Positions 50,014-60,100 of a stretch of DNA of 64,000 nucleotides are shown here, in pieces; positions within the stretch are counted from its first letter, which is position 1; each line of letters opens with the position of its first letter. Below the pieces are notes generated by a model. The model saw only the letters and a list, made by a program, of their open reading frames with translations, searched no databases and was not told the DNA's origin. The position numbers and the translations under genes were made by a program. Origin of the DNA: Xenorhabdus innexi (GTDB taxonomy: Bacteria; Pseudomonadota; Gammaproteobacteria; Enterobacterales; Enterobacteriaceae); contig NZ_NIBU01000001.1 of assembly GCF_002632485.1 (NCBI RefSeq), forward strand, positions 1 through 64,000. The letters are read 5' to 3'.

Positions 50014-51030
50014 ATGGTTACATCGAACCTCACGCAAGGTCTGACAATGGCTGATTTTTCTAATGCTGTTGTGCGTGCTTTTATTGATATTACTATTATT
50101 GGCGGGATTTACTTTTTCCTTTGTAGCTTCAATGGTGAGCCTTCAATCGGTGTTTACCTTCTTATTTATCCACTGATTGCTACTATTACAATTTCTTTTG
50201 AAATTATCCTTGATAATATCAACGCTTCTTCTGATGAACTTACTCACAAGACGATGTCATATGACATTGAAAAATCAGACATTATGAAAAGAAGGAGTGA
50301 AAGTGTTTATCGGTTATGGGGTATGATTAGTCTTTATGCTCTCCTGTTTTATATTATATTAACCCTTCCTTTTTATTTTTTATTACAGTTCTTTTCTCTG
50401 TCATCACAAATTAATATCTGGTTGTCACTAATTTTTAGTTTTTTATTGGTATTGTTTTCAGGGTGTTTCATTGTATCCAGAATAAAGTATTACGCAGTTG
50501 AGTTATATAAAAAACGATTTTTATTGAAAAAAATGGCAGTCAAAAAAGAAGACAGTGACACACATATAATATTTAATTATTTTTTACCTTGGTCAATTAT
50601 TACTGCTGTAATTGCAGGTTTGCTGGCATATGGTTATTTTCGGCAAGAGAGCGGTAACTTTACCGATGTTATTACAGTTTCGGTGGCGGCTTTTAGTGCA
50701 GGAGGTACATCTTATATTATTTCTCTATGGATAGCTTATGTGACACAGAAACAAACTATTATTGATATCAAAGCAAACTTATTACAGTTTGACGAAGATG
50801 ATAAACTTGATGAAAATTCAATGTATTATCTAATCCACGTCTTTAGTGGATGTGTCATCGCATTCATCTTTATTGCGACTAAATTTTTATCTATAGAACA
50901 TTTTTCTCCAATACAAATAACGATTATTGAAACTGTTGTGGGTGCTTTATCCGGCATCGTAGGTTCATTAGCAGGTTTATTAAGAGGGAGAACTAAAGTT
51001 TTATCTCAAAAAGTTAAGCCATATTCCTGA
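50014..51030 (+). CDS. Polytopic membrane protein of unknown function
   Basis: A 338-residue protein I do not recognise. About eight membrane segments are visible, at roughly residues 19-39, 47-67, 103-128, 133-153, 190-210, 218-240, 274-294 and 305-325. They fall into two similar sets of four, with a charged cytoplasmic-looking loop after the second span of each set, which hints at internal duplication. No transporter motif is seen. The ribosome binding site is strong. It is followed 85 nt later by the PfaA-like gene on the same strand, so export, resistance or lipid-related roles for the product are possible but unproven. Confidence 0.75.
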   Translation: MVTSNLTQGLTMADFSNAVVRAFIDITIIGGIYFFLCSFNGEPSIGVYLLIYPLIATITISFEIILDNINASSDELTHKTMSYDIEKSDIMKRRSESVYRLWGMISLYALLFYIILTLPFYFLLQFFSLSSQINIWLSLIFSFLLVLFSGCFIVSRIKYYAVELYKKRFLLKKMAVKKEDSDTHIIFNYFLPWSIITAVIAGLLAYGYFRQESGNFTDVITVSVAAFSAGGTSYIISLWIAYVTQKQTIIDIKANLLQFDEDDKLDENSMYYLIHVFSGCVIAFIFIATKFLSIEHFSPIQITIIETVVGALSGIVGSLAGLLRGRTKVLSQKVKPYS

Positions 51031-51115
51031 CAGTAGATAATAGTAAAAACATTCAAGGCAGTGCATTAAATATGTACTGAGTATGGGATTGTTTTATTCA
51101 AAACGCGAGGAATGT

Positions 51116-54100
51116 ATGTCCAGGACATATTTTTTGCATGATAGAAAAATTAGTGGAGATATTGCGATCGTCGGGATGGCAACCCATTTCCCGGATGCAC
51201 CAAATTTATATAAATTCTGGGAAAATATCATAGGCAAAAAGGATTCGCTGCTCGATATCACTGAGGTGTCAAAAGAAGAATATTGGAAAAAAGACGACTT
51301 TTACCATCCAGATCCGGCTGCTGCTGATAAAACTTATAGTTACCGTGCCGGCTTTGTGCCAGCCATCGATTTTGACCCGGTAGAGTTCAAGATCCCGCCT
51401 GCAATTCTCGATTCGCTCAGTACAGCTCAGTTATTCGCTCTGTATGTTGCCAAACAGGCAATGGAGGATGCCGGTTTACTGATTCATCAAAACAGCAAAG
51501 TGAATCGTGATCATATTGGTGTGATTTTAGGTGGTGGCGGTAACGGTAATACTTCCTTCTCGCTGGCAGCCCGTCAACAGGCACCTTACCTGCGTGAAAT
51601 CATGATGAAATCAGGTCTTTCCGCAGAGGTCGCAGACGACATTATTGAACGAGCGCACGGAATGTACCTTGAATGGAATGAAGACAGCTTTCCGGGGTTT
51701 TTGGGTAATGTTGCCTGTGGCAGGATCGCCAGTTATTTTGATCTTGGCGGCACATCCTATATGGTGGATGCGGCTTGTGCCAGCAGCCTTGCCGCCATCA
51801 AAGCCGCGATAGGTGAATTACAATCCGGTAGTTGTGATGCCGTCTTAACCGGGGGCGTCAATCTGGAAAACTCGGTTTTTTCGTTTCTGTGTTTTAGTAA
51901 AACCCCTGCATTATCAATAAATAACGTATCCAGACCGTTCGATCAGAGTGCTGATGGCATGATGTTGGGGGATGGCGTGGGAATGCTGGTGTTGAAGCGT
52001 CTTGAAGATGCCGAACTGGATGGCGATAAAATCTATGCCGTTATCAAATCCGTTGAAGCCTCCAGCGATGGCCGGGCAAAGAGTATTTTTGCCCCTCGTC
52101 TGGAAGGTCAGGTAAAAGCACTGAAACGGGCTTATGCCAGTGCAGGTGTTATGCCGAGTGATATTCAACTGGTTGAAGCACACGGTACAGGGACCGCTTC
52201 CGGTGATGATACCGAACTGAAGAGCCTGCATGCTGTTTTTGGTGAATGCTCACTTCCTCCGAAATCGGTGGCAATCGGCAGCATCAAATCTCAGATAGGA
52301 CATACCCGTTGTGCAGCAGGTGCTGCTTCTATGATTAAAGTGGCACTGGCGTTACACCATAAGGTATTGCCGCCCACAATCAATGTGAAGAAGCCCACAG
52401 ATTTATTGTTGTCAGAAACCACTCCTTTTTATGTTAACAGTGAGGCCCGGCCGTGGTTACGTTCAACCGGTGATGCACCGCGCCGCGCCGCACTGAGTGC
52501 GTTTGGCTTTGGTGGAACTAACTTTCACGCCATTCTGGAAGAGTATAAAAGACAGACGAACGGGCGTTACCGATTGAATGAATCGCCCTGGATTATGTTA
52601 TTCAAAGGCGAAAATCCTACGGAATTACTTTCACAGTGTGAAGCCGCGTTATCCTGTTTTACCGCAGATTCGGCGGAAAATGCCATCCGACGTCATATTG
52701 AACAGCAGGATATTGATAATTTACAGCCGCATCAGGCCAGAATATTGCTCGTCTCTCAGTCCGCAGAACAAACAGCGGAATTACTCTCTGTTGCGATCCG
52801 CCAGTTACAAAAGAACACTGCCAGTGGCTGGGAACATCCACGGGGGATCTATTATCAGCCAGAGGGAAAAGTGTTGGATGGCAGGATTGTTGCTTTGTTT
52901 CCGGGGCAGGGTTCGCAATATATCAATATGGCGCGGGAAATAGCCAATGACTACCCTGAAATGCGTCAGGCGCTCGAAGCCCTTGATGATGTTGCCATCA
53001 GGGAATCAGGCCATACACTTTCGCCGCTGATTTATCCCGTCCCGGCATTTTCAGAGGAAGAATATACAAAACAGCAGCAACGGCTGACAGAGACTGCTAA
53101 TGCCCAGCCAGCACTGGGGGCAGTCAGTGCCGGTTATTTCGATATATTGAAAAACAGAGGATTCAGGCCAGATTTTGTTGCTGGTCACAGTTATGGTGAA
53201 GTGACAGCACTCTGGGCCGCTGGTGTGCTTTCCGGAAAAGATTTTTATCGTGTTTCCCTTGCAAGAGGAAGAGCGGCAGCCTCAGCCAGTCAGTGCAATG
53301 GTGTCGGTTATGATGCCGGTGCGATGCTGGCAGCTTCATTGACCCACGCACAGCGGGAAAAAATTCTGCAACGTTATGCAGACATTATCATTGCTAATGA
53401 TAACTCGGAACAGCAGGTGGTTTTCGGCGGCGCAACCAGCCAGATTGACCGGCTGTATGATGAGTTGAAAAAACAGGGCATTCATTGCCGGATATTGCCG
53501 GTATCCGCTGCTTTCCATACCCAATTTATCCAGTCGGCTTATCAGCCTTACCGTGAATTCCTGGCTGATATCAACTTTCAGTTGCCGGAATGCAGATTAT
53601 TCTCCAGTGCAACGGCAGAGTCTTATGGTAATTCAAGCGGAATGATCAGGGAGTTGCTGGCAGAGCAGCTGATAAAACCGGTTAAATTCCGCCAGACCAT
53701 CGAAGCAATCTATCAGCAGGGCGGGCGTTTATTTATTGAATTCGGGCCAAAAGGCGTTTTAGGTAAATTAGTGTCCGATATTCTGAAAACACGGGAACAC
53801 ACTGTCATTTCTGTCAATCCCAGTGATAAAGGCGAAGAACGATTGCAGCTGGCCCGTGCTCAGGCTCGATTATTGGCTGAAGGTGTCAGCTTACGGGATA
53901 TAAACCAGCACGTCCGTACCCCGCCACTGGAGGATAACGGCAACAAGCGTCTGACATTCAGATTAAGCGGTGGTTTCTTCTTATCTGAAAAAAATAAAGC
54001 ACGACGCCGACATGCCCTGCGGGATGGGGATCATACCGTTGTTGAGAAGTTTATCGCCAGCTTATCGCCAGTACCGACAGAATCTTTACCAGAAACAGGT

Positions 54101-57040
54101 TCTTTATCAGAAACAGGCTCTTTATCAGAAACAGGCTCTTTATCAGAAACCGACTCTATCCAACAGCATGAACTTACAATTATTCAAAAACGAGATAACC
54201 CTATGGAACAGAATAATAAGATGAGTGAAAACCAAACGGCGGATACATTAAACGGGGATACATTAAGTGGATTGTTACAGGCTCAGCAGGTAATGAGCCA
54301 ACTACACCAACAGTTTCAGACAAACCAGCAGGAGTACATTCAGTTGTTAAGAATGTTGCTGGAGAATCAGTATAGCCTGTTGGAAAATTGCCGTGATCAT
54401 CAGAACCTGCCCGCGATGCTCTCCAGTCTGAGCCAGAGCGTTCAGTTGCTTGATAAAAATCTTGAGTTGTACCATACCAACCACGAACGTTATTTTATGA
54501 CGCAACAGAGTCTGTTCCAACCCGGGCAGGCTGTTCCAGTGATGTCTGCAATCAACCGCCCGACTCAACCTGCTGCTGAATATTCTGCGCCACTTTCTGT
54601 ACCGGTAAAAGCTGTATCGGCAGAAGCTGTACCAACAAAAGCGGTATCGGTTAGCGTTGTCGAACCCATTTCTCCTGTTTCTGTAGCCGTACCGGATTTC
54701 CAGCCGACAGAAAAAAGAGAGGAGGTTGCGGCTGTACGTCCAGTGATACCGACACCGGCAAAAGAGGAAGTCAGTGCGCAGGAAAGAAAAATAGATCCTG
54801 AAACAGAAAAGCTGATTAAGCGTCTTGAACAGATCACCGAAGAAAACATTATCAGCCAGCTGCTCAATATTGTCAGTGAAAAAACAGGTTATCCACCGGA
54901 GATGATCAGCCCGGAAATGGATCTGGAGGCCGATTTGGGGATTGATTCCATCAAACGACTGGAAATTTTCGGTGCCATGTTTGATGTATTCTCAGCAAAT
55001 CTGGAGCTGTATGGTGAAACATCGAGAAATAAAGATATAGAAAATTTTGAAGTCGATTCGTTAAGTACTCTTGCCAAAATGAGTGGCTTCTTCAGACAGA
55101 TGGTCGATGAGGCAATCAGTGCCTTGTATCACAAAGAAAGCGACCACAATAAAAGCGCGCCTGAATCAGGGCAGGCATCCCCCTCATCATTACCACCAAT
55201 AGAAAAATCCCGCGCAGAAAGTTATGTAGCCGAAAACCGTGTTTCCGAAAACCGTGTTTCCGAAAACAATGTTTCTGAAAATCGTGCTGTTGAAAACCAG
55301 TATTCACCTCTGGGGTTTGTCACATCAACCATGTCTCCGGCTGTAGGTAATGACGTAAAAAAGCCATTGGCTGAATCGCAACAGGAAATTACTTCTGCGG
55401 TTCAGCCTGAACTGAATCATGGCCTTGCACTGAATAAAGAAGGCAGAGATAAATTATTTGAGAACTCGCCTGTTTCCCGCTTTGCGGTGGTGAAACAAAT
55501 GTTGCCGATAACGGAGCGTTTACAGAGAGTCTTTTCGTCTCCGAAACGCTGGCTGGTGGTTGATGAGGGAACAACCAGTGTGAATGCGGTTGTGGAAACA
55601 CTGAATAATCTGGGGCAACAGGTTGTTGTTATGTCGCTGTGGCGGGATCAGTCCGTAATGGGAAATGAGTCTGCACTGAATGCCACGCTGAGCGATATTA
55701 AACAGCAATATGGGGCTATTGAAGGCGTTATTTACCTGCAAGCGGCGAAGCAGGCGGTTAAGACACTGACAGAAGTGTTCAATGAGCGGGATTATCGCTC
55801 AGTTGAAACCATTTTTCTGTTGGCGAAATGTCTGCAAAGCAGTCTTACCCGTGACGGGAAACTGCCGGGATACTTTATGGTGATTATGCGGGGTGATGGT
55901 GAATTACTGACCTCCGGCCGTGAGTATTTACCGATTGTTTCAGCGGGTATCACCGGGCTGACAAAGTCGTTGAATATTGAATGGAGTAATGTCTTCTGCC
56001 GCACAGTGGACATTGATGCCAGCGTTAACGACAACGATGTTGCAAGGATGGTGATAGAAGAGCTTCAGGACAGCCGGACGGATGTAGCAGAAATCGGGCG
56101 CGGTGTGAATGGTGAACGCATGACCTTAGCGCTGACAGAAGAAAGAACATTACCGGCAGCACCGGATATGCGGGTCAGTAATCGTGATGTACTGGTCGTG
56201 ACAGGAGGTGCCCGTGGCATTACTGCACACTGTGTGATTGAGCTGGCAAAACAGAGTTGCGCAGCTTTTATTCTGCTCGGACGTACCGACATTACTGCGC
56301 CGTTACCGGCATGGTCAGCAGGTAAAACAACACTGGCTGAACGTAGGGCGGCGGCTATTGATTACCTGAAAAGTCAGGGGATTCAGCCGACACCGGTTAA
56401 AGTGAGCAGCATGTTAAATCCTCTGATCCATATTGATGAAATCAATGCCACTGTGGAGGCGATCAGGCAGACAGGCTCCAGAGCAATATATCTGCATTGT
56501 GATATCACTGTGCCGGAACAGGTAAAGGTGGTACTGGCAAAAGCACAACGACCATTTGGGCCGATAACGGGTTTGATCCACGGAGCCGGTAATCTGGCAG
56601 ATAAGCGTATTGAAAAGAAAACGCTGGCGGATTTACATTCAGTTTTTCATACCAAAGTCAGAGGGTTGGAAAATGTGTGTCGCGGATTAGATTGTGAAAA
56701 CCTGCGCCATATTATTCTGTTTTCATCAGTTTCCGGCTTCTTTGGTAATGCGGGACAAACAGATTATTCACTGGCAAACGAAGTACTGAACAAATTTGTC
56801 TGGCTGCCTTTCAAAGGTAATAACAAGGAAAACAGACAGGTAGTCCGTTCAGTGAACTGGGGGCCGTGGGATGGCGGTATGGTCAGTGATGTTCTGAAGC
56901 GGGCGTATGAAGCTCAGAATATGGTGATTATCCCGCTTGAAGAAGGAGCACAACGCTTTGTCAGTGAATTCTGTGATACCCGCTCGCGCCAAATTACGAT
57001 TGGCGGGAAAACATATATGGCTCCGAAAAAACGAAGCTGA
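51116..57040 (+). CDS. PfaA-like PUFA-synthase-type polyketide synthase (KS-AT-ACP-KR)
   Basis: A 1974-residue iterative type I PKS. The ketosynthase (about 15-470) has its Cys at 221 (VDAACASSL) plus EAHGTGT and GHTRCAAG. The acyltransferase (about 588-890) has GQGSQY and Ser 692 in AGHSYGE. One acyl carrier domain has Ser 1278 in LGIDSIKR. The ketoreductase (about 1690-1960) has TGGARGI at 1696 and Tyr 1884. PfaA of EPA/DHA synthases carries several ACPs; here I find one. Linkers contain short tandem repeats. It resembles the first PUFA-type subunit of zeamine and fabclavine pathways (FclC-like). GAGGA precedes the ATG at 51116. Confidence 0.93.
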   Translation: MSRTYFLHDRKISGDIAIVGMATHFPDAPNLYKFWENIIGKKDSLLDITEVSKEEYWKKDDFYHPDPAAADKTYSYRAGFVPAIDFDPVEFKIPPAILDSLSTAQLFALYVAKQAMEDAGLLIHQNSKVNRDHIGVILGGGGNGNTSFSLAARQQAPYLREIMMKSGLSAEVADDIIERAHGMYLEWNEDSFPGFLGNVACGRIASYFDLGGTSYMVDAACASSLAAIKAAIGELQSGSCDAVLTGGVNLENSVFSFLCFSKTPALSINNVSRPFDQSADGMMLGDGVGMLVLKRLEDAELDGDKIYAVIKSVEASSDGRAKSIFAPRLEGQVKALKRAYASAGVMPSDIQLVEAHGTGTASGDDTELKSLHAVFGECSLPPKSVAIGSIKSQIGHTRCAAGAASMIKVALALHHKVLPPTINVKKPTDLLLSETTPFYVNSEARPWLRSTGDAPRRAALSAFGFGGTNFHAILEEYKRQTNGRYRLNESPWIMLFKGENPTELLSQCEAALSCFTADSAENAIRRHIEQQDIDNLQPHQARILLVSQSAEQTAELLSVAIRQLQKNTASGWEHPRGIYYQPEGKVLDGRIVALFPGQGSQYINMAREIANDYPEMRQALEALDDVAIRESGHTLSPLIYPVPAFSEEEYTKQQQRLTETANAQPALGAVSAGYFDILKNRGFRPDFVAGHSYGEVTALWAAGVLSGKDFYRVSLARGRAAASASQCNGVGYDAGAMLAASLTHAQREKILQRYADIIIANDNSEQQVVFGGATSQIDRLYDELKKQGIHCRILPVSAAFHTQFIQSAYQPYREFLADINFQLPECRLFSSATAESYGNSSGMIRELLAEQLIKPVKFRQTIEAIYQQGGRLFIEFGPKGVLGKLVSDILKTREHTVISVNPSDKGEERLQLARAQARLLAEGVSLRDINQHVRTPPLEDNGNKRLTFRLSGGFFLSEKNKARRRHALRDGDHTVVEKFIASLSPVPTESLPETGSLSETGSLSETGSLSETDSIQQHELTIIQKRDNPMEQNNKMSENQTADTLNGDTLSGLLQAQQVMSQLHQQFQTNQQEYIQLLRMLLENQYSLLENCRDHQNLPAMLSSLSQSVQLLDKNLELYHTNHERYFMTQQSLFQPGQAVPVMSAINRPTQPAAEYSAPLSVPVKAVSAEAVPTKAVSVSVVEPISPVSVAVPDFQPTEKREEVAAVRPVIPTPAKEEVSAQERKIDPETEKLIKRLEQITEENIISQLLNIVSEKTGYPPEMISPEMDLEADLGIDSIKRLEIFGAMFDVFSANLELYGETSRNKDIENFEVDSLSTLAKMSGFFRQMVDEAISALYHKESDHNKSAPESGQASPSSLPPIEKSRAESYVAENRVSENRVSENNVSENRAVENQYSPLGFVTSTMSPAVGNDVKKPLAESQQEITSAVQPELNHGLALNKEGRDKLFENSPVSRFAVVKQMLPITERLQRVFSSPKRWLVVDEGTTSVNAVVETLNNLGQQVVVMSLWRDQSVMGNESALNATLSDIKQQYGAIEGVIYLQAAKQAVKTLTEVFNERDYRSVETIFLLAKCLQSSLTRDGKLPGYFMVIMRGDGELLTSGREYLPIVSAGITGLTKSLNIEWSNVFCRTVDIDASVNDNDVARMVIEELQDSRTDVAEIGRGVNGERMTLALTEERTLPAAPDMRVSNRDVLVVTGGARGITAHCVIELAKQSCAAFILLGRTDITAPLPAWSAGKTTLAERRAAAIDYLKSQGIQPTPVKVSSMLNPLIHIDEINATVEAIRQTGSRAIYLHCDITVPEQVKVVLAKAQRPFGPITGLIHGAGNLADKRIEKKTLADLHSVFHTKVRGLENVCRGLDCENLRHIILFSSVSGFFGNAGQTDYSLANEVLNKFVWLPFKGNNKENRQVVRSVNWGPWDGGMVSDVLKRAYEAQNMVIIPLEEGAQRFVSEFCDTRSRQITIGGKTYMAPKKRS
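54083..54154 (+). repeat. 18-bp tandem repeat in the PfaA-like gene
   Basis: Four copies of TCTTTATCAGAAACAGGC, the first and last slightly diverged, encode repeats of SLSETG in the linker between the acyltransferase and the coiled region before the ACP. The unit keeps the frame, so copy number can change without breaking the gene. Confidence 0.95.
55226..55300 (+). repeat. 15-bp tandem repeat in the PfaA-like gene
   Basis: Five copies of a 15-bp unit like GTTTCCGAAAACCGT encode VSENR-type repeats in the linker between ACP and ketoreductase. Three are close, the outer two more diverged. It is in frame, like the 18-bp array. Confidence 0.93.
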
Positions 57041-57107
57041 ATAATAAAAAATAATTACGCCTTATAAATATTGCTGAAGCACCATTATATTAAGGAGTCT
57101 CTCCTTT

Positions 57108-60100
57108 ATGGAACATATTGCAATTGTTGGGATCGGGTGTTTATTTCCCGGAGCAGATACCCCGGAAAAATATTGGGATAATCTTTTACAGGAAAAAGAG
57201 GGTTCCACACCGTTATCGGCACTGGAATTAGGGGTTGATCCGAGTTGTTATTATTCTCCGGTTGCCGGAAAACCTGACACAATTAATTATATTAATAATG
57301 GACATGTCCGTGATTTTCATTTCAACGGTAAAGGTTATAACTTACCGGAAGAAGAATTAAACACGCTGGATAATCTATTTAAATGGACAATCTATGCCGC
57401 AGATCAGGCATTAAATGACAGCGGTTATCGCCGGAATGAAAATATATTACAAAAAACGGGATTAATTCTCGGTAATATTGCTATGCCGACGCATTCCACG
57501 AAACAATTAATTAATCCGTTCTATCACCAAATATTACAACCTTATATTCAAAAATTAATTGGACGACCGGATTTCCGGTTTGATCAATTCTGGCCACAAG
57601 CAGCTCATTCTGAGCAGAATTTAATGACTGGCGGACACAATGCCACCATTGCTGCGCTGGCGCTTGGATTGGCGGGGCCTCGTTATTGTCTTGATGCTGC
57701 CTGTGCATCGGCACTGTATGCCATTCAACTGGGAGCCGATTATCTTCTCAGTCACAAGGCAGATATGATGCTGGTCGGGTCGATTTGCTGTACCGATCAT
57801 ATCTACATTGACCACGGATTTAATATCTTGCAGGTTTTCCCCGAAAAAGGTGATTCCATTCCTTTTGATAAATCGTCCAAAGGGGTCAAAGCCGGTGAAG
57901 GGGTCGGCATTGTTGCAATTAAGCGTTATGCCGATGCTGTCCGTGATAACGATAAAATCTATGGCATCGTTGAATCTATTGGCCTGTCTAACGATGCAGG
58001 TACGAAACATTTGTTAGTTCCCGATCAGCAAGGACAGCACATTGCACTGGAACGCGCCTATCAGAATAGCCCACGGGATATTGATTACATTGAGTGCCAT
58101 GCAACGGGAACCAATATTGGCGATCAGACCGAATTATCCACTATCGAAACTTTTTTTGGTGAGCCTGCCTGTAGCGAGCAACACCATGATGAGCAAAGCA
58201 AGATCCCATTAGTGGGGGCGAACAAAGTCATCAATGGACATATGCTCACAGCATCCGGTATGGGCAGCCTGCTGAAAGTATTGCTAGCGATGCAGCATAA
58301 CCTGATCCCTGCCACACCCCGCGTCAATCAGTTAGTTACGACCCCCAAAGGCAAGCTCAATATCGACCATATTGTGCGGGAAGCAAGACCCTGGCCCGTG
58401 AGTCAGCGTCCCAAACGAGCCGGTATTAATGCTTTTGGTTTTGGCGGTGTTAACGGTCATATGGTGGTGAGTGAAGATACTCCAGAACGGCGTGCAGCTT
58501 GTAGACGCACTCAACCGGAAAAAGTGCCGTCAGAAAAAATGCAGAAAAGTGAGCGGCTGGCCATTGTTGGTATTGGCGTTCATCTGGCGAAGACGGAAGA
58601 TAACCAGACACTGGATCAGGCGTTACAACAAGGCACTCAGCATTTTTATCCTTTGCCGAAAACACGCTGGATTGGCATGGAAAAACGCCCTGATGTTCTG
58701 GCAATGCGGGGGATCAGCCAGCCACCGTTAGGTGCTTACATCGAAACTTTTGCATTTGACTGTCAGAAGTTCAGATTGCCGCCCAATGTCGTCGGAGCGC
58801 ATTTAAGTTGCCACCTGTTCTTACTTCCTATCGCGGAACGTGCTTTTCTTGATGCGGGTTATCTGCTGGATGGCAGCAAACGCAATATTGCTGTTATTGT
58901 CACTGGCGGCATTGACTATAGCTGCCTGCGTTATCAGGTACGTAATGAAATTAGCTGGCAACTGAAAAAAAGCCTCAGCAATTGCGGTATTGAATTGTCG
59001 GAAGAAGATAGTGCTGTTTTGCAGGAAATCGTTAAAGACAGCCTGTTTCCGCAACCTTACCCCGAAGGTATTACGGGGGGGATAGGTAATATTGCAGCAA
59101 GTCGTCTGGCAGCCTATCTGAAGCTGAATGGCCCGGCATTTACGCTCTACGGTGAAGAGAGTTCTCCGTTTAAGGCGCTGGAGCTGGCTCAGTTTATGCT
59201 GACCAGACAACATGTGGATGCAGTGATGATTGTCGGTGCCAGTTTCAGCGGTAGTCTGGAAAATGTGCTGTGGGATCATCAGTCCGAACATGGCAACCAG
59301 AGAGTCGGAGATGGCGGTGGCGCGATTGTTCTCAAACGTGAACGGGATGCTATCAGCGACAATACCCCGATTTATGCCCTGTTGGATGGTATCGGCACCT
59401 GTCATATTCCGGGGCGTTCTATTGACTTTACAGCCAGTGATCTCAAAGCGAGTGAAGAGGCTATGGTGGCAGCAGCCCGATCAAGCCTGAACGCAGCCGG
59501 TTGTAGCGCAGATCAGATTGACTACATCGAACTGCATGCAGGCGGAAAATCAGGGGAAATTGCGACCGAATTATCGGCCCTCGGGCGGGTCTATGGTACG
59601 ACAAGCGGGAAACCAGAGGTTGCCATTGGGACTCTGAAAGCCAATTTCGGCCACTTGTCTGCCACTGCGGGGCTGCTCAGTATTATCAAATCAGCGTTGC
59701 AACTGGCACAGCGGTATCTGCCGGTATTGCCGGATTACCCCCATCGTCAGATGCTGGCACATTATGCAGCGGGAAAATTCCGCTTACCGACACAGACTCA
59801 GGTCTGGCCTGCTCCGACTAAAGCGCCGCGCCGCGCTGCTGTCAGCCATGTAGGTATTGATCGGTCTTACAACCATGTGATTTTCAGTGAATCCCAGCAC
59901 GGAAAACGTGCGCGTCCAACCGGCCTTCCGGTGCCGGAGCAATCCGGCCTGAAAGTGACGGTCTATACTGCGAGAGAAAAAACGGTAGAGGAATTTATTC
60001 TCAATACAGAGACAATGGCGCGTTTCGCACCGATTGCCACGGTTGCCGCATCACCGTCTGTCTCGCGGAATACAATTCCCCAATCGCTGGAAGTCAGCCA

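Noticed and set aside
54083-55300. Short tandem repeats as phase-variation switches
   Set aside because: Units of 18 and 15 bp keep the reading frame, so changes in copy number would alter length but not switch the gene off.
58821-59405. A 194-codon minus-strand frame inside the PfaC-like gene
   Set aside because: It mirrors the chain-length-factor domain on the other strand. The plus strand clearly encodes the real protein.
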